A DNA stretch of 11,505 bases from Acidimicrobiia bacterium (GCA_025357995.1 JANYLF010000310.1:1-11505), one strand, 5' to 3'; shown: positions 1 through 6,012, counted from the first letter of the stretch. The notes: generated by a model not told the origin, from the letters alone. Numbers and translations: made by a program.

Positions 1-250
1 TTCGCGAGCCTCGGGGATCTCGATCGGCCGGTCTCCTCCGAGGCGGGCCCCGCCGCGAACGCTCCCAGCTACCAGCCGCCGCCGCCGGGTGGGTTGAACG
101 GTTGGTTCATACGCTCATCCCTCACGTCGAAGATCGCCCCCGCCGCTCGCTCTTTTCCCCTCGGCGCTCCGCCCGACCCACCGCAGGGGTCTAGCGCAGC
201 CGCGTCGCCCGATTTATCTTCGGATGGCGCGAACCAAACGTAACACGGCG
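1..250. other. Left-edge region with no convincing gene
   Basis: A + strand frame is open from the window edge to a TAA at 241-243, with no start in view. It reads Pro/Ser/Ala-rich, and its third positions are GC-rich up to about 110 and then mixed. On the minus strand an ATG at 108-110 follows a GAGGG motif 8 nt upstream and gives MNQPFNPPGGGGW before a TAG at 69-71. That start looks like the Pro/Gly-rich N-terminus of some actinobacterial membrane proteins. The two frames share third-codon positions, so base bias cannot separate them. It may be the 3' end of a + strand gene, a broken or mis-sequenced minus-strand start, or spacer. No function can be given. Confidence 0.3.
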
Positions 251-334
251 CTACGCAGGCAGGAGAACCGCGAGCGGTCGAAGGGCACGGCGCTCGCACC
301 AAGCGTCGATGAGGCGATCAATGGGGCCGTTCAC
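251..334 (-). pseudogene. 27-codon ORF, possible remnant of a small protein gene
   Basis: A GTG start at 332-334 has a good ribosome binding site (AAGGA, about 7 nt upstream) and leads to a TAG at 251-253. The peptide is VNGPIDRLIDAWCERRALRP followed by LAVLLPA. The amphipathic 'IDRLIDAWCERR' segment resembles, from memory only, the N-terminus of longer hypothetical proteins of about 100 residues that continue past a 'LLPA' segment. Here the frame closes at that point, and the sequence after the stop does not look like a continuation. It could be a degraded copy, a real micropeptide, or chance. I did not find the missing C-terminal half in another frame nearby. Confidence 0.3.
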
Positions 335-544
335 GGGATGTTCCTTGGAGTCCGCCACGCGCCTGCATAGTGCTCGATCTGAAACGGGTCCGCACGCGTG
401 GAGACGGATCACCACGCTCACCCAGGGGCGCGTTAACCACACCCGAGCACGGATCGCGACCATCCCAGAACATTCAGCCAAGTATCGCCCGGCGGCCTAC
501 AGGCGGACACACCCGACCGCGTGGCTTGCGAAGTCGGTCCGCCG

Positions 545-1018
545 TCAGCCGGAAGATGTAGCCGTGAGCTGGTCGATGTAGCGGTCCGCGCGCCGGATGA
601 CATCTCCGGGAAACTGCGCTGGCAACCGATGAGAGAAGCGAGTGCAGAAGCTGGGCAAGTCGAGATCGAGGGCTTCAAACCTTCCCTGCCAGTTCGGTTG
701 CTCGGAGCGCAAGGCAGCGATGTTGACGGCGCGGAGCAGCTGCGCCTCGCTATAGCCGTTGAAGTCGAATGCCGTGATGCCATCGGACGCGAAAAGGTGG
801 TGGCCGCGGTCACTATTGGTGGGACGCATGTAGTGCACGCTGAATCCAAGATCGGGGAACCGCTCGATCATTCGCAACGCGAGCACATGGCATGCGCCCG
901 CGGCAAAGAGCGCACGGTCAGGCCGCGCCCACGCGAGGCCCGAGTCCGCGATCTCGGCTGCGGTTCGGCGATACATCGACGCCGGTTGCGGACCGTCGAT
1001 GCCACCCTCGCGCTGCAC
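545..1018 (-). CDS. Hypothetical protein with Cys-His-Asp pattern (157 aa)
   Basis: I do not recognise this family. The frame reads as a compact globular protein with no signal peptide or membrane segment. The strongest blocks are 'FAAGACHVLAL' (residues 38-48), 'DRGHHLFASDG' (70-80) and 'FDFNGYS' (84-90). C43, H73 or H74 and D85 come in the order and rough spacing of a papain-like Cys-His-Asp triad. This is an inference from pattern only. The GTG start at 1018 is chosen because a -10-like CATAGT lies 6 nt upstream, which would suit a leaderless transcript; an in-frame ATG at 976 is the alternative. Third positions are less GC-rich than in the right-hand genes, so it may be acquired. It stands alone, ending in TGA with no partner gene close by. 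Confidence 0.6.
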   Translation of the reverse strand: MQREGGIDGPQPASMYRRTAAEIADSGLAWARPDRALFAAGACHVLALRMIERFPDLGFSVHYMRPTNSDRGHHLFASDGITAFDFNGYSEAQLLRAVNIAALRSEQPNWQGRFEALDLDLPSFCTRFSHRLPAQFPGDVIRRADRYIDQLTATSSG

Positions 1019-1124
1019 TCAAGCACTATGCCCGAACTGAGTCGGCTGCGCGCTGGCCCGCCCGACACCTCAATGTGCCACCCAGGGGCGCGGGCAATGT
1101 CCCTATTTCGTGAGGACTGATCTG

Positions 1125-1244
1125 TCATCGTGTGAGGCCTCGACCACCGCGTCCTTGGGCACGCTTGGTCCGCTTGGTGGGATCGTCATGTCCTGCACCA
1201 CCAGCCCGCTTCTTCTTCTGGCCCGTCTTCTTCTTGGCGACCAT
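1125..1244 (-). CDS. Tiny Lys/Arg-rich protein (39 aa), doubtful
   Basis: ATG at 1242-1244 opens a peptide starting MVAKKKTGQKKKRA, strongly basic throughout, ending at TGA 1125-1127. The first 13 codons use AAG and other GC-ending codons, as expected for this genome. After 'KKKRA' the third-position bias fades in this frame but becomes strong in the +1 frame, which reads 'GLVVQDMTIPPSGPSVP' and runs to a TAG at 1103-1105. Either the real gene is frameshifted here, or one of the two halves is fortuitous. No clear ribosome binding site is seen before the ATG. A nucleic-acid-binding basic tail is conceivable, but no family is recognised. Confidence 0.25.
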   Translation of the reverse strand: MVAKKKTGQKKKRAGGAGHDDPTKRTKRAQGRGGRGLTR

Positions 1245-1259
1245 CCGACAAAGGTTAGG

Positions 1260-1277
1260 GCGACCGCAGCCGGTCGC
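1260..1277 (-). terminator. Perfect 7-bp hairpin, possible terminator of the GNAT gene
   Basis: GCGACCG and CGGTCGC form a perfect 7-bp stem around a 4-base loop. It lies about 70 bases downstream of the GNAT stop on the minus strand. Only a weak T-containing tract (CCTAACCTTT) follows, so it is at best a poor intrinsic terminator. It may equally be a structural palindrome. Confidence 0.35.
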
Positions 1278-1348
1278 AGAACGAGCGGAGTGAGCGCGCC
1301 CACCAACACCCAAGCGTCACGTCATCCGACCGCGGCGGCGAGGCGTGG

Positions 1349-1981
1349 TCATGAGGACGTGGCTCTCTCGACGCGCTTGGTCATCAGGACGCGGCCTTCC
1401 TGGCCGGTGAAGTGTTGGAATCGCTCATCGCGGCGCGTCTCGATCACTTCGAATCCGTGGCGCTCATACAGCCGACGGGCGGGATTCCCGATGTCGGTGA
1501 TCAGCGACATCAGTCGGGCGTCGCTCGCCTCGGCCTGGTGCTCGACCCACGCGAGCAACTCGCCACCGACACCCCGGCCCCGCAGGTCGGGTCGCACCTG
1601 GAGTTCCGACAGATAGAAACTCTCCGGCGGCACGGGGAGCTCCACCGCCTTGCGCGCCTTGAGTCGTGGACCAAGGAACACGACGCGCGGCCCGAGCGCC
1701 CGGACGACCCGCATCACCAGTGTCCAGCTCAGGGGCACGTCATCCGAAGGACCGATCGAGTACTGCGCGAAGCCCACGACCTCACCACGCGCTTCGTAGA
1801 CCACCGTCGGGCGCCGGAGGTCGGTGACGCCCGCGGTCTTGACCAGCGCCGCGCCCAAGCGCTGCCCGCGCTCACGACTCCCCGCCAAACCGAGAATCGC
1901 GGGACTGGGTTCGGTGTGTTGAATCGCGACGATCGCCGCCGCGTCATGCGGAGTCGCCGGCCTGATGTTTGCCGTGGTCAC
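1349..1981 (-). CDS. GNAT family N-acetyltransferase
   Basis: Predicted cytosolic acetyl-CoA-dependent N-acyltransferase of 210 residues; the substrate is unknown. The GNAT fold is supported by an N-terminal 'IRPATPHDAAAI' strand-helix start (residues 6-17), the central strand 'FYLSELQVRPDLRGRGVGGELL' region at about 122-143 with the acetyl-CoA pyrophosphate loop R134-GRGVGG, and the C-terminal 'NPARRLYERHGFEV' helix-strand (166-179) that is typical of the family. The GTG start at 1979-1981 is chosen over a longer open frame because it begins just before the conserved strand and a TAACTT -10-like hexamer sits 7 nt upstream, as in leaderless actinobacterial genes. It is divergent from the phosphotransferase at 2026, with only 44 bp between the starts. 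Family assignment is firm; function is not. Confidence 0.9.
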   Translation of the reverse strand: MTTANIRPATPHDAAAIVAIQHTEPSPAILGLAGSRERGQRLGAALVKTAGVTDLRRPTVVYEARGEVVGFAQYSIGPSDDVPLSWTLVMRVVRALGPRVVFLGPRLKARKAVELPVPPESFYLSELQVRPDLRGRGVGGELLAWVEHQAEASDARLMSLITDIGNPARRLYERHGFEVIETRRDERFQHFTGQEGRVLMTKRVERATSS

Positions 1982-1988
1982 GATCAGC

Positions 1989-1994
1989 AAGTTA
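1989..1994 (-). promoter_or_regulatory. Probable -10 element for a leaderless GNAT transcript
   Basis: On the minus strand the hexamer TAACTT fits the actinobacterial TANNNT -10 pattern and ends 7 nt before the GTG of the acetyltransferase. That spacing puts the transcription start at or next to the start codon, and no ribosome binding site is present. No convincing -35 box is seen. Confidence 0.45.
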
Positions 1995-2025
1995 GAGCGC
2001 GGCGAGGGCCTGCGAGACTGCCGGG

Positions 2026-2823
2026 ATGGACCACCCGGAAGCCGACGGTACCGAGACGCTCCTCGGTGGTCTGGGAAACGAAGGGCGCGTGGTGCGGGTC
2101 GGTCACACCGTTCGCCGACCGGTCGGTGCTTGGACTCCTGCGGTTCATACGCTCCTCCGTCACCTCGAGTCCGTAGGTTTCCAAGGTGCACCGCGAGTGG
2201 TCGGGCTCGAAAGTGACACCGAGATCCTCACGTTCATTCCGGGCGACGTCGCGCTCCCCCCATTCCCCGCGTGGTCCGCATCGGACGAGCTGCTGATCAG
2301 TGTGGCCGAGCTGCAGCATCGCTACCACGAGGCCGTCATCGGCTTCCGGCCAGCGGCGGATGCGATCTGGGGCGACGGTCCTGCCCCGCACGAATACTCG
2401 GGTTCGTTCGTGTGTCACAACGATCTGTGCCTCGAGAATGTCGTCGTACGCGACGGCCGCGCGGTTGGATTCATCGACTTCGACTTTGCCGATCCCGTCG
2501 ATCCGGTATGGGACATCGCGATCGCACTTCGCCATTGGGTACCGATGTGGGATCCACTCGATCTCGGCGAGCATCATGCACCGCTCGACAAGGTCGAGCG
2601 GTGCCGTTACTTCTTCGACGCGCATCGACTCCACCGTCGCGAACGCATCCGAACGGTGGACGCGCTGCTCGCGTTCTCTGACCGCGCCCTCACGTTCGTG
2701 CGAACGCAGGCCGAGTCTGGCCACACCGGGCATCGGGCCCAGTGGGACGCTGGCTACGAATCCAAGAACCGTCGCGCCCACGCATGGGTCGCGGCCAACC
2801 GTGACGCGCTGAGCGGCGGGTAG
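2026..2823 (+). CDS. APH-family phosphotransferase
   Basis: Aminoglycoside phosphotransferase/choline kinase-like enzyme (protein-kinase-like fold) of 265 residues that would transfer phosphate from ATP to a small hydroxylated substrate. Visible motifs are the N-terminal 'LLGGLGNEGRVVRVG' nucleotide-binding strands (12-26), the catalytic loop H131-N-D133 with N138 ('CHNDLCLEN'), and the metal-binding 'DFD' at 151-153 followed by 'DPVDPVWDIA'. All key residues of an active enzyme are there. ATG 2026 is the first usable start, since the frame is closed by TAG at 1993-1995. No clear ribosome binding site is visible. It is the only + strand gene recognised, and it ends 5 bp from the stop of the convergent selenoprotein gene. 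A role in antibiotic resistance cannot be assumed, because this superfamily is broad and many members are metabolic. Confidence 0.88.
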   Translation: MDHPEADGTETLLGGLGNEGRVVRVGHTVRRPVGAWTPAVHTLLRHLESVGFQGAPRVVGLESDTEILTFIPGDVALPPFPAWSASDELLISVAELQHRYHEAVIGFRPAADAIWGDGPAPHEYSGSFVCHNDLCLENVVVRDGRAVGFIDFDFADPVDPVWDIAIALRHWVPMWDPLDLGEHHAPLDKVERCRYFFDAHRLHRRERIRTVDALLAFSDRALTFVRTQAESGHTGHRAQWDAGYESKNRRAHAWVAANRDALSGG

Positions 2824-2828
2824 CGCGC

Positions 2829-3293
2829 CTACAAATCTCTCAGCACTTTCGCGAGGGCTTTGGGCTTCTTGAAGATGGCCTTGACGGTGCCTTCGTAGCG
2901 GTAGCGGACGATGCCGGCCTCGTCGACGATGAACACCGATCGCTTCACCGGGATCGCCTTGTTGCCCTTCACGCCGAACGCGTCGGCGACGGCGAGATCG
3001 ACATCTGCGAGCAGCGCGAACGGAAACTTCTCCTTCGCAATCCAGCGCGCGTGACTGTCGACATCCTGCGGTGAAATCCCGAGCACGACCGCGCCGGCTT
3101 GCTCGAACTCCGCGATGTCGTCGCGGTACGAGCGCAGTTGGATCGTTCAACCAGGGGTGAAGTCGCCGGGGTAGAAGGCGACGACCACCTTCTGGCCGCG
3201 GAACTCCGACAACGTGTAGTCACGCCGCACGTCACCCGAGACTCCGGGCACCGTGAAGTCCGGCGCCGGATCGCCGACGCTGGGCCCGGCCAC
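2829..3293 (-). CDS. Peroxiredoxin selenoprotein (BCP/PrxQ type, Sec49)
   Basis: Thiol/selenol peroxidase of the AhpC-TSA (BCP/PrxQ) family that would reduce H2O2 or organic peroxides in the cytosol. It is 154 residues long if the in-frame TGA at 3147-3149 is read as selenocysteine 49. The active-site stretch is 'FYPGDFTPG-Sec-T', with T46 and R118 ('VKRS') as expected for the family. Homology to the neighbouring paralogue runs unbroken on both sides of the TGA: 37 of 41 residues are identical from 'APDF' through the residue after Sec, and 'LGISPQDVDSH' and 'GVKG' follow downstream. The resolving cysteine is replaced by R54 and the protein has no cysteine, so it looks like a 1-Sec enzyme. GTG at 3291-3293 directly follows the TAG of the upstream gene, in the same frame, implying translational coupling. 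A SECIS-like hairpin follows the UGA. The alternative, a pseudogene or sequencing error, is less likely. Confidence 0.85.
3102..3132 (-). promoter_or_regulatory. Bacterial SECIS element (SelB-binding hairpin)
   Basis: In the mRNA, CCGCGA (3126-3121) pairs perfectly with UCGCGG (3115-3110) around the loop CGACA (3120-3116), which has G in its second position. Exactly 26 nt separate the UGA from the loop, within the known 16-37 nt range for bacterial SECIS elements. The stem is prolonged below a 2-nt bulge by an A-U pair, a U·U mismatch and four pairs (CUCG/CGAG, 3132-3129 with 3105-3102). The Cys paralogue has CCGCGA at the same place but not the complementary arm. Confidence 0.8.
3186..3230 (-). 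repeat. 45-bp direct repeat, copy in the Sec peroxiredoxin gene
   Basis: This segment matches 3651-3695 in the Cys paralogue at 43 of 45 positions. It encodes the 'VRRDYTLSEFRGQKVV' region just before the active site. It is the most conserved DNA between the two genes and points to tandem duplication or local gene conversion. Confidence 0.9.
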
Positions 3294-3755
3294 CTAGATC
3301 CCCGAGACGATCTTGGCCAGCTCGCCGGGCTTGTCCCACGTCATGCCGATGGAGGCAACCCGCTGGTGACGCAAGATCCCCTCCGCGTCGATCACGAACG
3401 TGGAACGCTTCACCGCGATCGGACCGAACCCCTTCACGCCGTATTCGACGATCACCTTCTTGTCGGTGTCGGCGAGCAGAGGGAACGGGAACTGCTTCGC
3501 CGCGATCCACTTCTCGTGCGAGTCGACGTCCTGGGGTGAGATCCCGAGCAGCACCGCATTCACACCCTGGAACTCTTCGAACTGGTCGCGGTACTGGCAC
3601 AGCTGCTTCGTGCAGCCCGGCGTGAAGTCGCCGGGATAGAACGCCAGCACCACCTTCTGGCCGCGAAACTCCGACAACGTGTAGTCGCGCCGCACATCAC
3701 CGGAGATTCCCGGCAACGTGAAGTCGGGAGCGGCCTGACCCACCTCCACACTCAT
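3294..3755 (-). CDS. bcp: Thioredoxin-dependent peroxiredoxin (BCP/PrxQ family)
   Basis: Cysteine peroxidase of 153 residues, predicted cytosolic, which reduces hydroperoxides and is recycled by thioredoxin. The active site is 'YPGDFTPGCTKQLC', with peroxidatic C48 and resolving C53. The CX4C spacing is that of E. coli BCP and PrxQ, which form an intramolecular disulfide. 'LGISPQDVDSHEKW' and 'GVKGFGPIAVKRSTFVID' are further family blocks. The ATG (3753-3755) overlaps the yebC TGA by four bases (ATGA), so translation is probably coupled. Its TAG is followed at once, in frame, by the GTG of the Sec paralogue. The pair therefore offers one 2-Cys and one 1-Sec version of the same enzyme from one mRNA. 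Confidence 0.95.
   Translation of the reverse strand: MSVEVGQAAPDFTLPGISGDVRRDYTLSEFRGQKVVLAFYPGDFTPGCTKQLCQYRDQFEEFQGVNAVLLGISPQDVDSHEKWIAAKQFPFPLLADTDKKVIVEYGVKGFGPIAVKRSTFVIDAEGILRHQRVASIGMTWDKPGELAKIVSGI
3651..3695 (-). repeat. 45-bp direct repeat, copy in the Cys peroxiredoxin gene
   Basis: Partner of 3186-3230, with 43 of 45 positions identical. The copies differ at two positions, both synonymous in the shared reading frame (third codon bases of Phe and Arg codons). Confidence 0.9.
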
Positions 3756-4504
3756 GCGAGCACCGCTTCGAGGACGGATGCGGGGATATCGAAGTTGGCA
3801 TAGACGTTCTGCACGTCGTCGTGTTCCTCCAGTGCGTCGATGACGCGAAGAACTTGCTTGGCACTTGCGGCGTCTTCGAGCGGGACGCTCTGTTGCGGCA
3901 GCATCGTGAGATCGGAACTCTCGAACGCGATGCTCGCCTCCTCGATCGCGGTGCGCACCGCGTGGAGATCGTGAGCCGGAGTGACCACCTGCCACGTGTC
4001 GCCGTGATCCTCCACGTCTTCCGCGCCGGCGTCGAGCACGACGAGCATGAGGTCGTCTTCGTTGGTCGCGGTCTTCGCGATCTCGATGACACCCTTGCGT
4101 TCGAACTGCCACGACACTGCGCCCGGCTCCGCGAGCGACCCGCCGTTGCGACTGAAGATGTTCTTCACCTCGGAGCCCGTACGATTGCGATTGTCGGTGA
4201 GTGTCTCCACGAACACGGCCACACCATTCGGCGCGTACCCCTCGTAGTTGACTTCTTCGTACGTGACACCCTCGAGCTCGCCGATGCCGCGCTTGATCGC
4301 CCGCTCGATGTTGTCCTTCGGCATCGACGCATCGCGTGCCTTCTGGATCATCGCGCGCAATCCGGCATTCGCGTCGGCGTCACCCCCGCCTTGGCGCGCC
4401 GCGACTTCGATCTGGCGGGCGAGCCGAGCGAACACCTTGCCCCGCGCCGCGTCGGCCGCACCCTTCGCGTGCTTGATCGAATGCCACTTGGAATGGCCGG
4501 ACAT
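3752..4504 (-). CDS. yebC: YebC/PmpR/TACO1 family protein
   Basis: Conserved cytosolic protein of 250 residues, the usual length. YebC/TACO1 proteins have been described as DNA-binding regulators and, more recently, as ribosome-associated factors that help translate proline-rich stretches; which role applies here is not visible. The diagnostic N-terminus 'MSGHSKWHSIKHAKGAADA' is intact, followed by 'RLARQIEVAARQGG', 'MPKDNIERAIKRG' and the central 'YEGYAPNGVAVFVETLTDNR' block. The C-terminal acidic domain ends at '...SVLEAVLA'. The ATG directly abuts the pdxT TAG, and its ribosome binding site GAGGAGG lies inside the last pdxT codons. It overlaps the next gene by 4 nt. In mycobacteria yebC also follows pdxT. 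Confidence 0.97.
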   Translation of the reverse strand: MSGHSKWHSIKHAKGAADAARGKVFARLARQIEVAARQGGGDADANAGLRAMIQKARDASMPKDNIERAIKRGIGELEGVTYEEVNYEGYAPNGVAVFVETLTDNRNRTGSEVKNIFSRNGGSLAEPGAVSWQFERKGVIEIAKTATNEDDLMLVVLDAGAEDVEDHGDTWQVVTPAHDLHAVRTAIEEASIAFESSDLTMLPQQSVPLEDAASAKQVLRVIDALEEHDDVQNVYANFDIPASVLEAVLA

Positions 4505-5077
4505 CTAGGCAACCTCCTCGAGGAACCGTTTGTGCACGCGGGAGTCTCTCGCAAGCTCGGGGTGAAACGTAGTGACCCACACCCGGGCCTCGCGAGCGAG
4601 CACCGGTCGCCCATTGTGCTCGGCCAACACCTCCACCGCATCACCGACCCGTTCGATCGCGGGCGCACGGATGAACACGCCCCGAAATGCGGGTGCGGTC
4701 AGGCCCTCGATGGTGAGATCGGCCTCGAACGATTGGCGCTGGCGGCCGTACGCATTCCGACGGGCGGTGATGTCGATCGCGCCCAGCGGTTCCTGATCGG
4801 GGCGACCGTCGAGCACCTCGCGCGCCAACACGATGAGCCCGGCGCACGTTCCGAGCACAGGGAGGCCGTCGGCGATCGCGGCGCTCAGCGGCTCCCGCAA
4901 TGCCGACGATTCGAGCAAGTGCGCCATCGTCGTCGACTCCCCGCCGGGGATCACGAGCGCGTCCACATCACCGAGTTGGTCGGGTGTGCGGATCTCGGTG
5001 ACCGCGACTCCGAGCGCGGCCAACATCTCGCGGTGCTCGCGGAACGCGCCCTGGAGCGCGAGGACGCCGGCTTTCAT
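4505..5077 (-). CDS. pdxT: Pyridoxal 5'-phosphate synthase glutaminase subunit PdxT
   Basis: Class I glutamine amidotransferase subunit of 190 residues that hydrolyses glutamine and channels ammonia to PdxS for vitamin B6 synthesis. The catalytic triad is in place: C78 in 'GTCAGL', and H172 and E174 in 'FHPE'. The oxyanion-loop motif 'PGGEST' is at 44-49, and the N-terminus 'VLALQGAFREH' is typical of the family. The start at 5077 is chosen because this N-terminus matches the family; the open frame upstream is not PdxT-like. A 28-bp gap separates it from pdxS, with no strong ribosome binding site. It abuts yebC. Confidence 0.97.
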   Translation of the reverse strand: MKAGVLALQGAFREHREMLAALGVAVTEIRTPDQLGDVDALVIPGGESTTMAHLLESSALREPLSAAIADGLPVLGTCAGLIVLAREVLDGRPDQEPLGAIDITARRNAYGRQRQSFEADLTIEGLTAPAFRGVFIRAPAIERVGDAVEVLAEHNGRPVLAREARVWVTTFHPELARDSRVHKRFLEEVA

Positions 5078-5105
5078 GGCTGCGCTCGCTGCTCGCGCCG
5101 CGCCT

Positions 5106-6005
5106 TCACCAGCCGCGGTCGGCAAACGTGACGTCGAGCTTGTCGATCTCCGCACCGGGCATCGCGGCGCCAAGGCCACGCGACACCTTCGCCACGATTG
5201 ACGCGTCGGCGTAGTGCGTGGTCGCCTCGACGATCGCCTTCGCCATCACCTCGGGCTGCTCGCTCTTGAAGATGCCCGAACCGACGAATACGGCCTGCGC
5301 ACCGAGTTGCATCACGAGTGCAGCGTCGGCCGGAGTCGCGATCCCACCCGCGCAGAACATCGGCACGGGCAGCTCGCCGCGGGACGCGACTTCTTGCACG
5401 AGATCGACGGGCGCGCGCAGTTCTTTGGCCCACGCGAAGAGCTCCTCGGGCGTCGCCACGGTCAACGCGCGAATGTCGCCGAGGATCGAACGTAGGTGCC
5501 GCACGGCCTCCACGATGTTGCCGGTGCCCGCCTCGCCCTTCGACCGAATCATGCACGCACCTTCGCTGATACGACGGAGCGCTTCGCCGAGGTTGGTCGC
5601 ACCACACACGAACGGCACGGTGAACGCCCACTTGTCCACGTGGTGGGCTTCGTCGGCCGGGGTCAGCACCTCGGACTCGTCGATGTAGTCGACGTCGAGC
5701 GATTGCAGCACCTGGGCCTCGGCGAAATGACCGATCCGACACTTGGCCATGACCGGAATCGTGACCGCGGCCTGGATGGCCTCGATCATCATCGGGTCCG
5801 ACATGCGGGCAACCCCACCGTCGCGGCGAATGTCGGACGGCACCCGCTCGAGGGCCATCACTGCGGTTGCGCCGGCGTCCTCGGCGATCTTGGCCTGCTC
5901 GGCGTTGACGACGTCCATGATGACGCCGCCGCGCAACATCTCGGCGAGGCCCCGCTTGACGCGGGCGGTGCCGACCTCGGGGTATGACGACTGACCTTGA
6001 TTCAT
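5106..6005 (-). CDS. pdxS: Pyridoxal 5'-phosphate synthase lyase subunit PdxS
   Basis: Synthase subunit of the DXP-independent vitamin B6 pathway, 299 residues, forming a (beta/alpha)8 barrel that assembles into a dodecamer with PdxT. It makes pyridoxal 5'-phosphate from ribose 5-phosphate, glyceraldehyde 3-phosphate and ammonia. D31 ('GGVIMDVVN'), K88 ('MAKCRIGHF') and K156 ('IRSKGEAGTG') correspond to D24, K81 and K149 of the Bacillus enzyme with a constant offset of 7. Other family blocks such as 'ALERVPSDIRRDGGVARMSD' are intact. The ATG at 6003-6005 agrees with the family N-terminus and has a TAGCAT -10-like box 7 nt upstream, so a separate leaderless transcript is likely. pdxT follows. 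Confidence 0.98.
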   Translation of the reverse strand: MNQGQSSYPEVGTARVKRGLAEMLRGGVIMDVVNAEQAKIAEDAGATAVMALERVPSDIRRDGGVARMSDPMMIEAIQAAVTIPVMAKCRIGHFAEAQVLQSLDVDYIDESEVLTPADEAHHVDKWAFTVPFVCGATNLGEALRRISEGACMIRSKGEAGTGNIVEAVRHLRSILGDIRALTVATPEELFAWAKELRAPVDLVQEVASRGELPVPMFCAGGIATPADAALVMQLGAQAVFVGSGIFKSEQPEVMAKAIVEATTHYADASIVAKVSRGLGAAMPGAEIDKLDVTFADRGW

Positions 6006-6012
6006 GGCCTGG

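Noticed and set aside
545..547. A second selenocysteine codon at the TGA that ends the 157-residue protein.
   Set aside because: The reading past it runs only 16 codons to a TAG, and no catalytic-type context was seen around it.
1..1348. tRNA, rRNA, CRISPR array or insertion sequence in the gene-poor left part.
   Set aside because: No cloverleaf with a T-loop, no regularly spaced repeats, and no transposase-like frame or terminal inverted repeats were seen by eye.
2819..2831. GTAG-CGCGC-CTAC as a bidirectional terminator between the convergent genes.
   Set aside because: Only four base pairs and no useful T-tract on either strand.
3147..3149. UGA as a generally reassigned sense codon (alternative genetic code).
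   Set aside because: yebC, pdxS, pimA, htpX, the lipoprotein, the acyltransferase and the pgsA-type gene all end in TGA at the expected family length.
2829..3293. Peroxiredoxin pseudogene with a nonsense mutation.
   Set aside because: No other lesion is present, both halves are conserved, the stop is exactly at the catalytic Cys codon and a SECIS-like stem follows. It remains the main alternative if Sec machinery is missing.
3821..5131. A 436-codon open frame on the + strand opposite yebC and pdxT.
   Set aside because: Same reason: Arg/His-rich antisense shadow of genes with clear family motifs.
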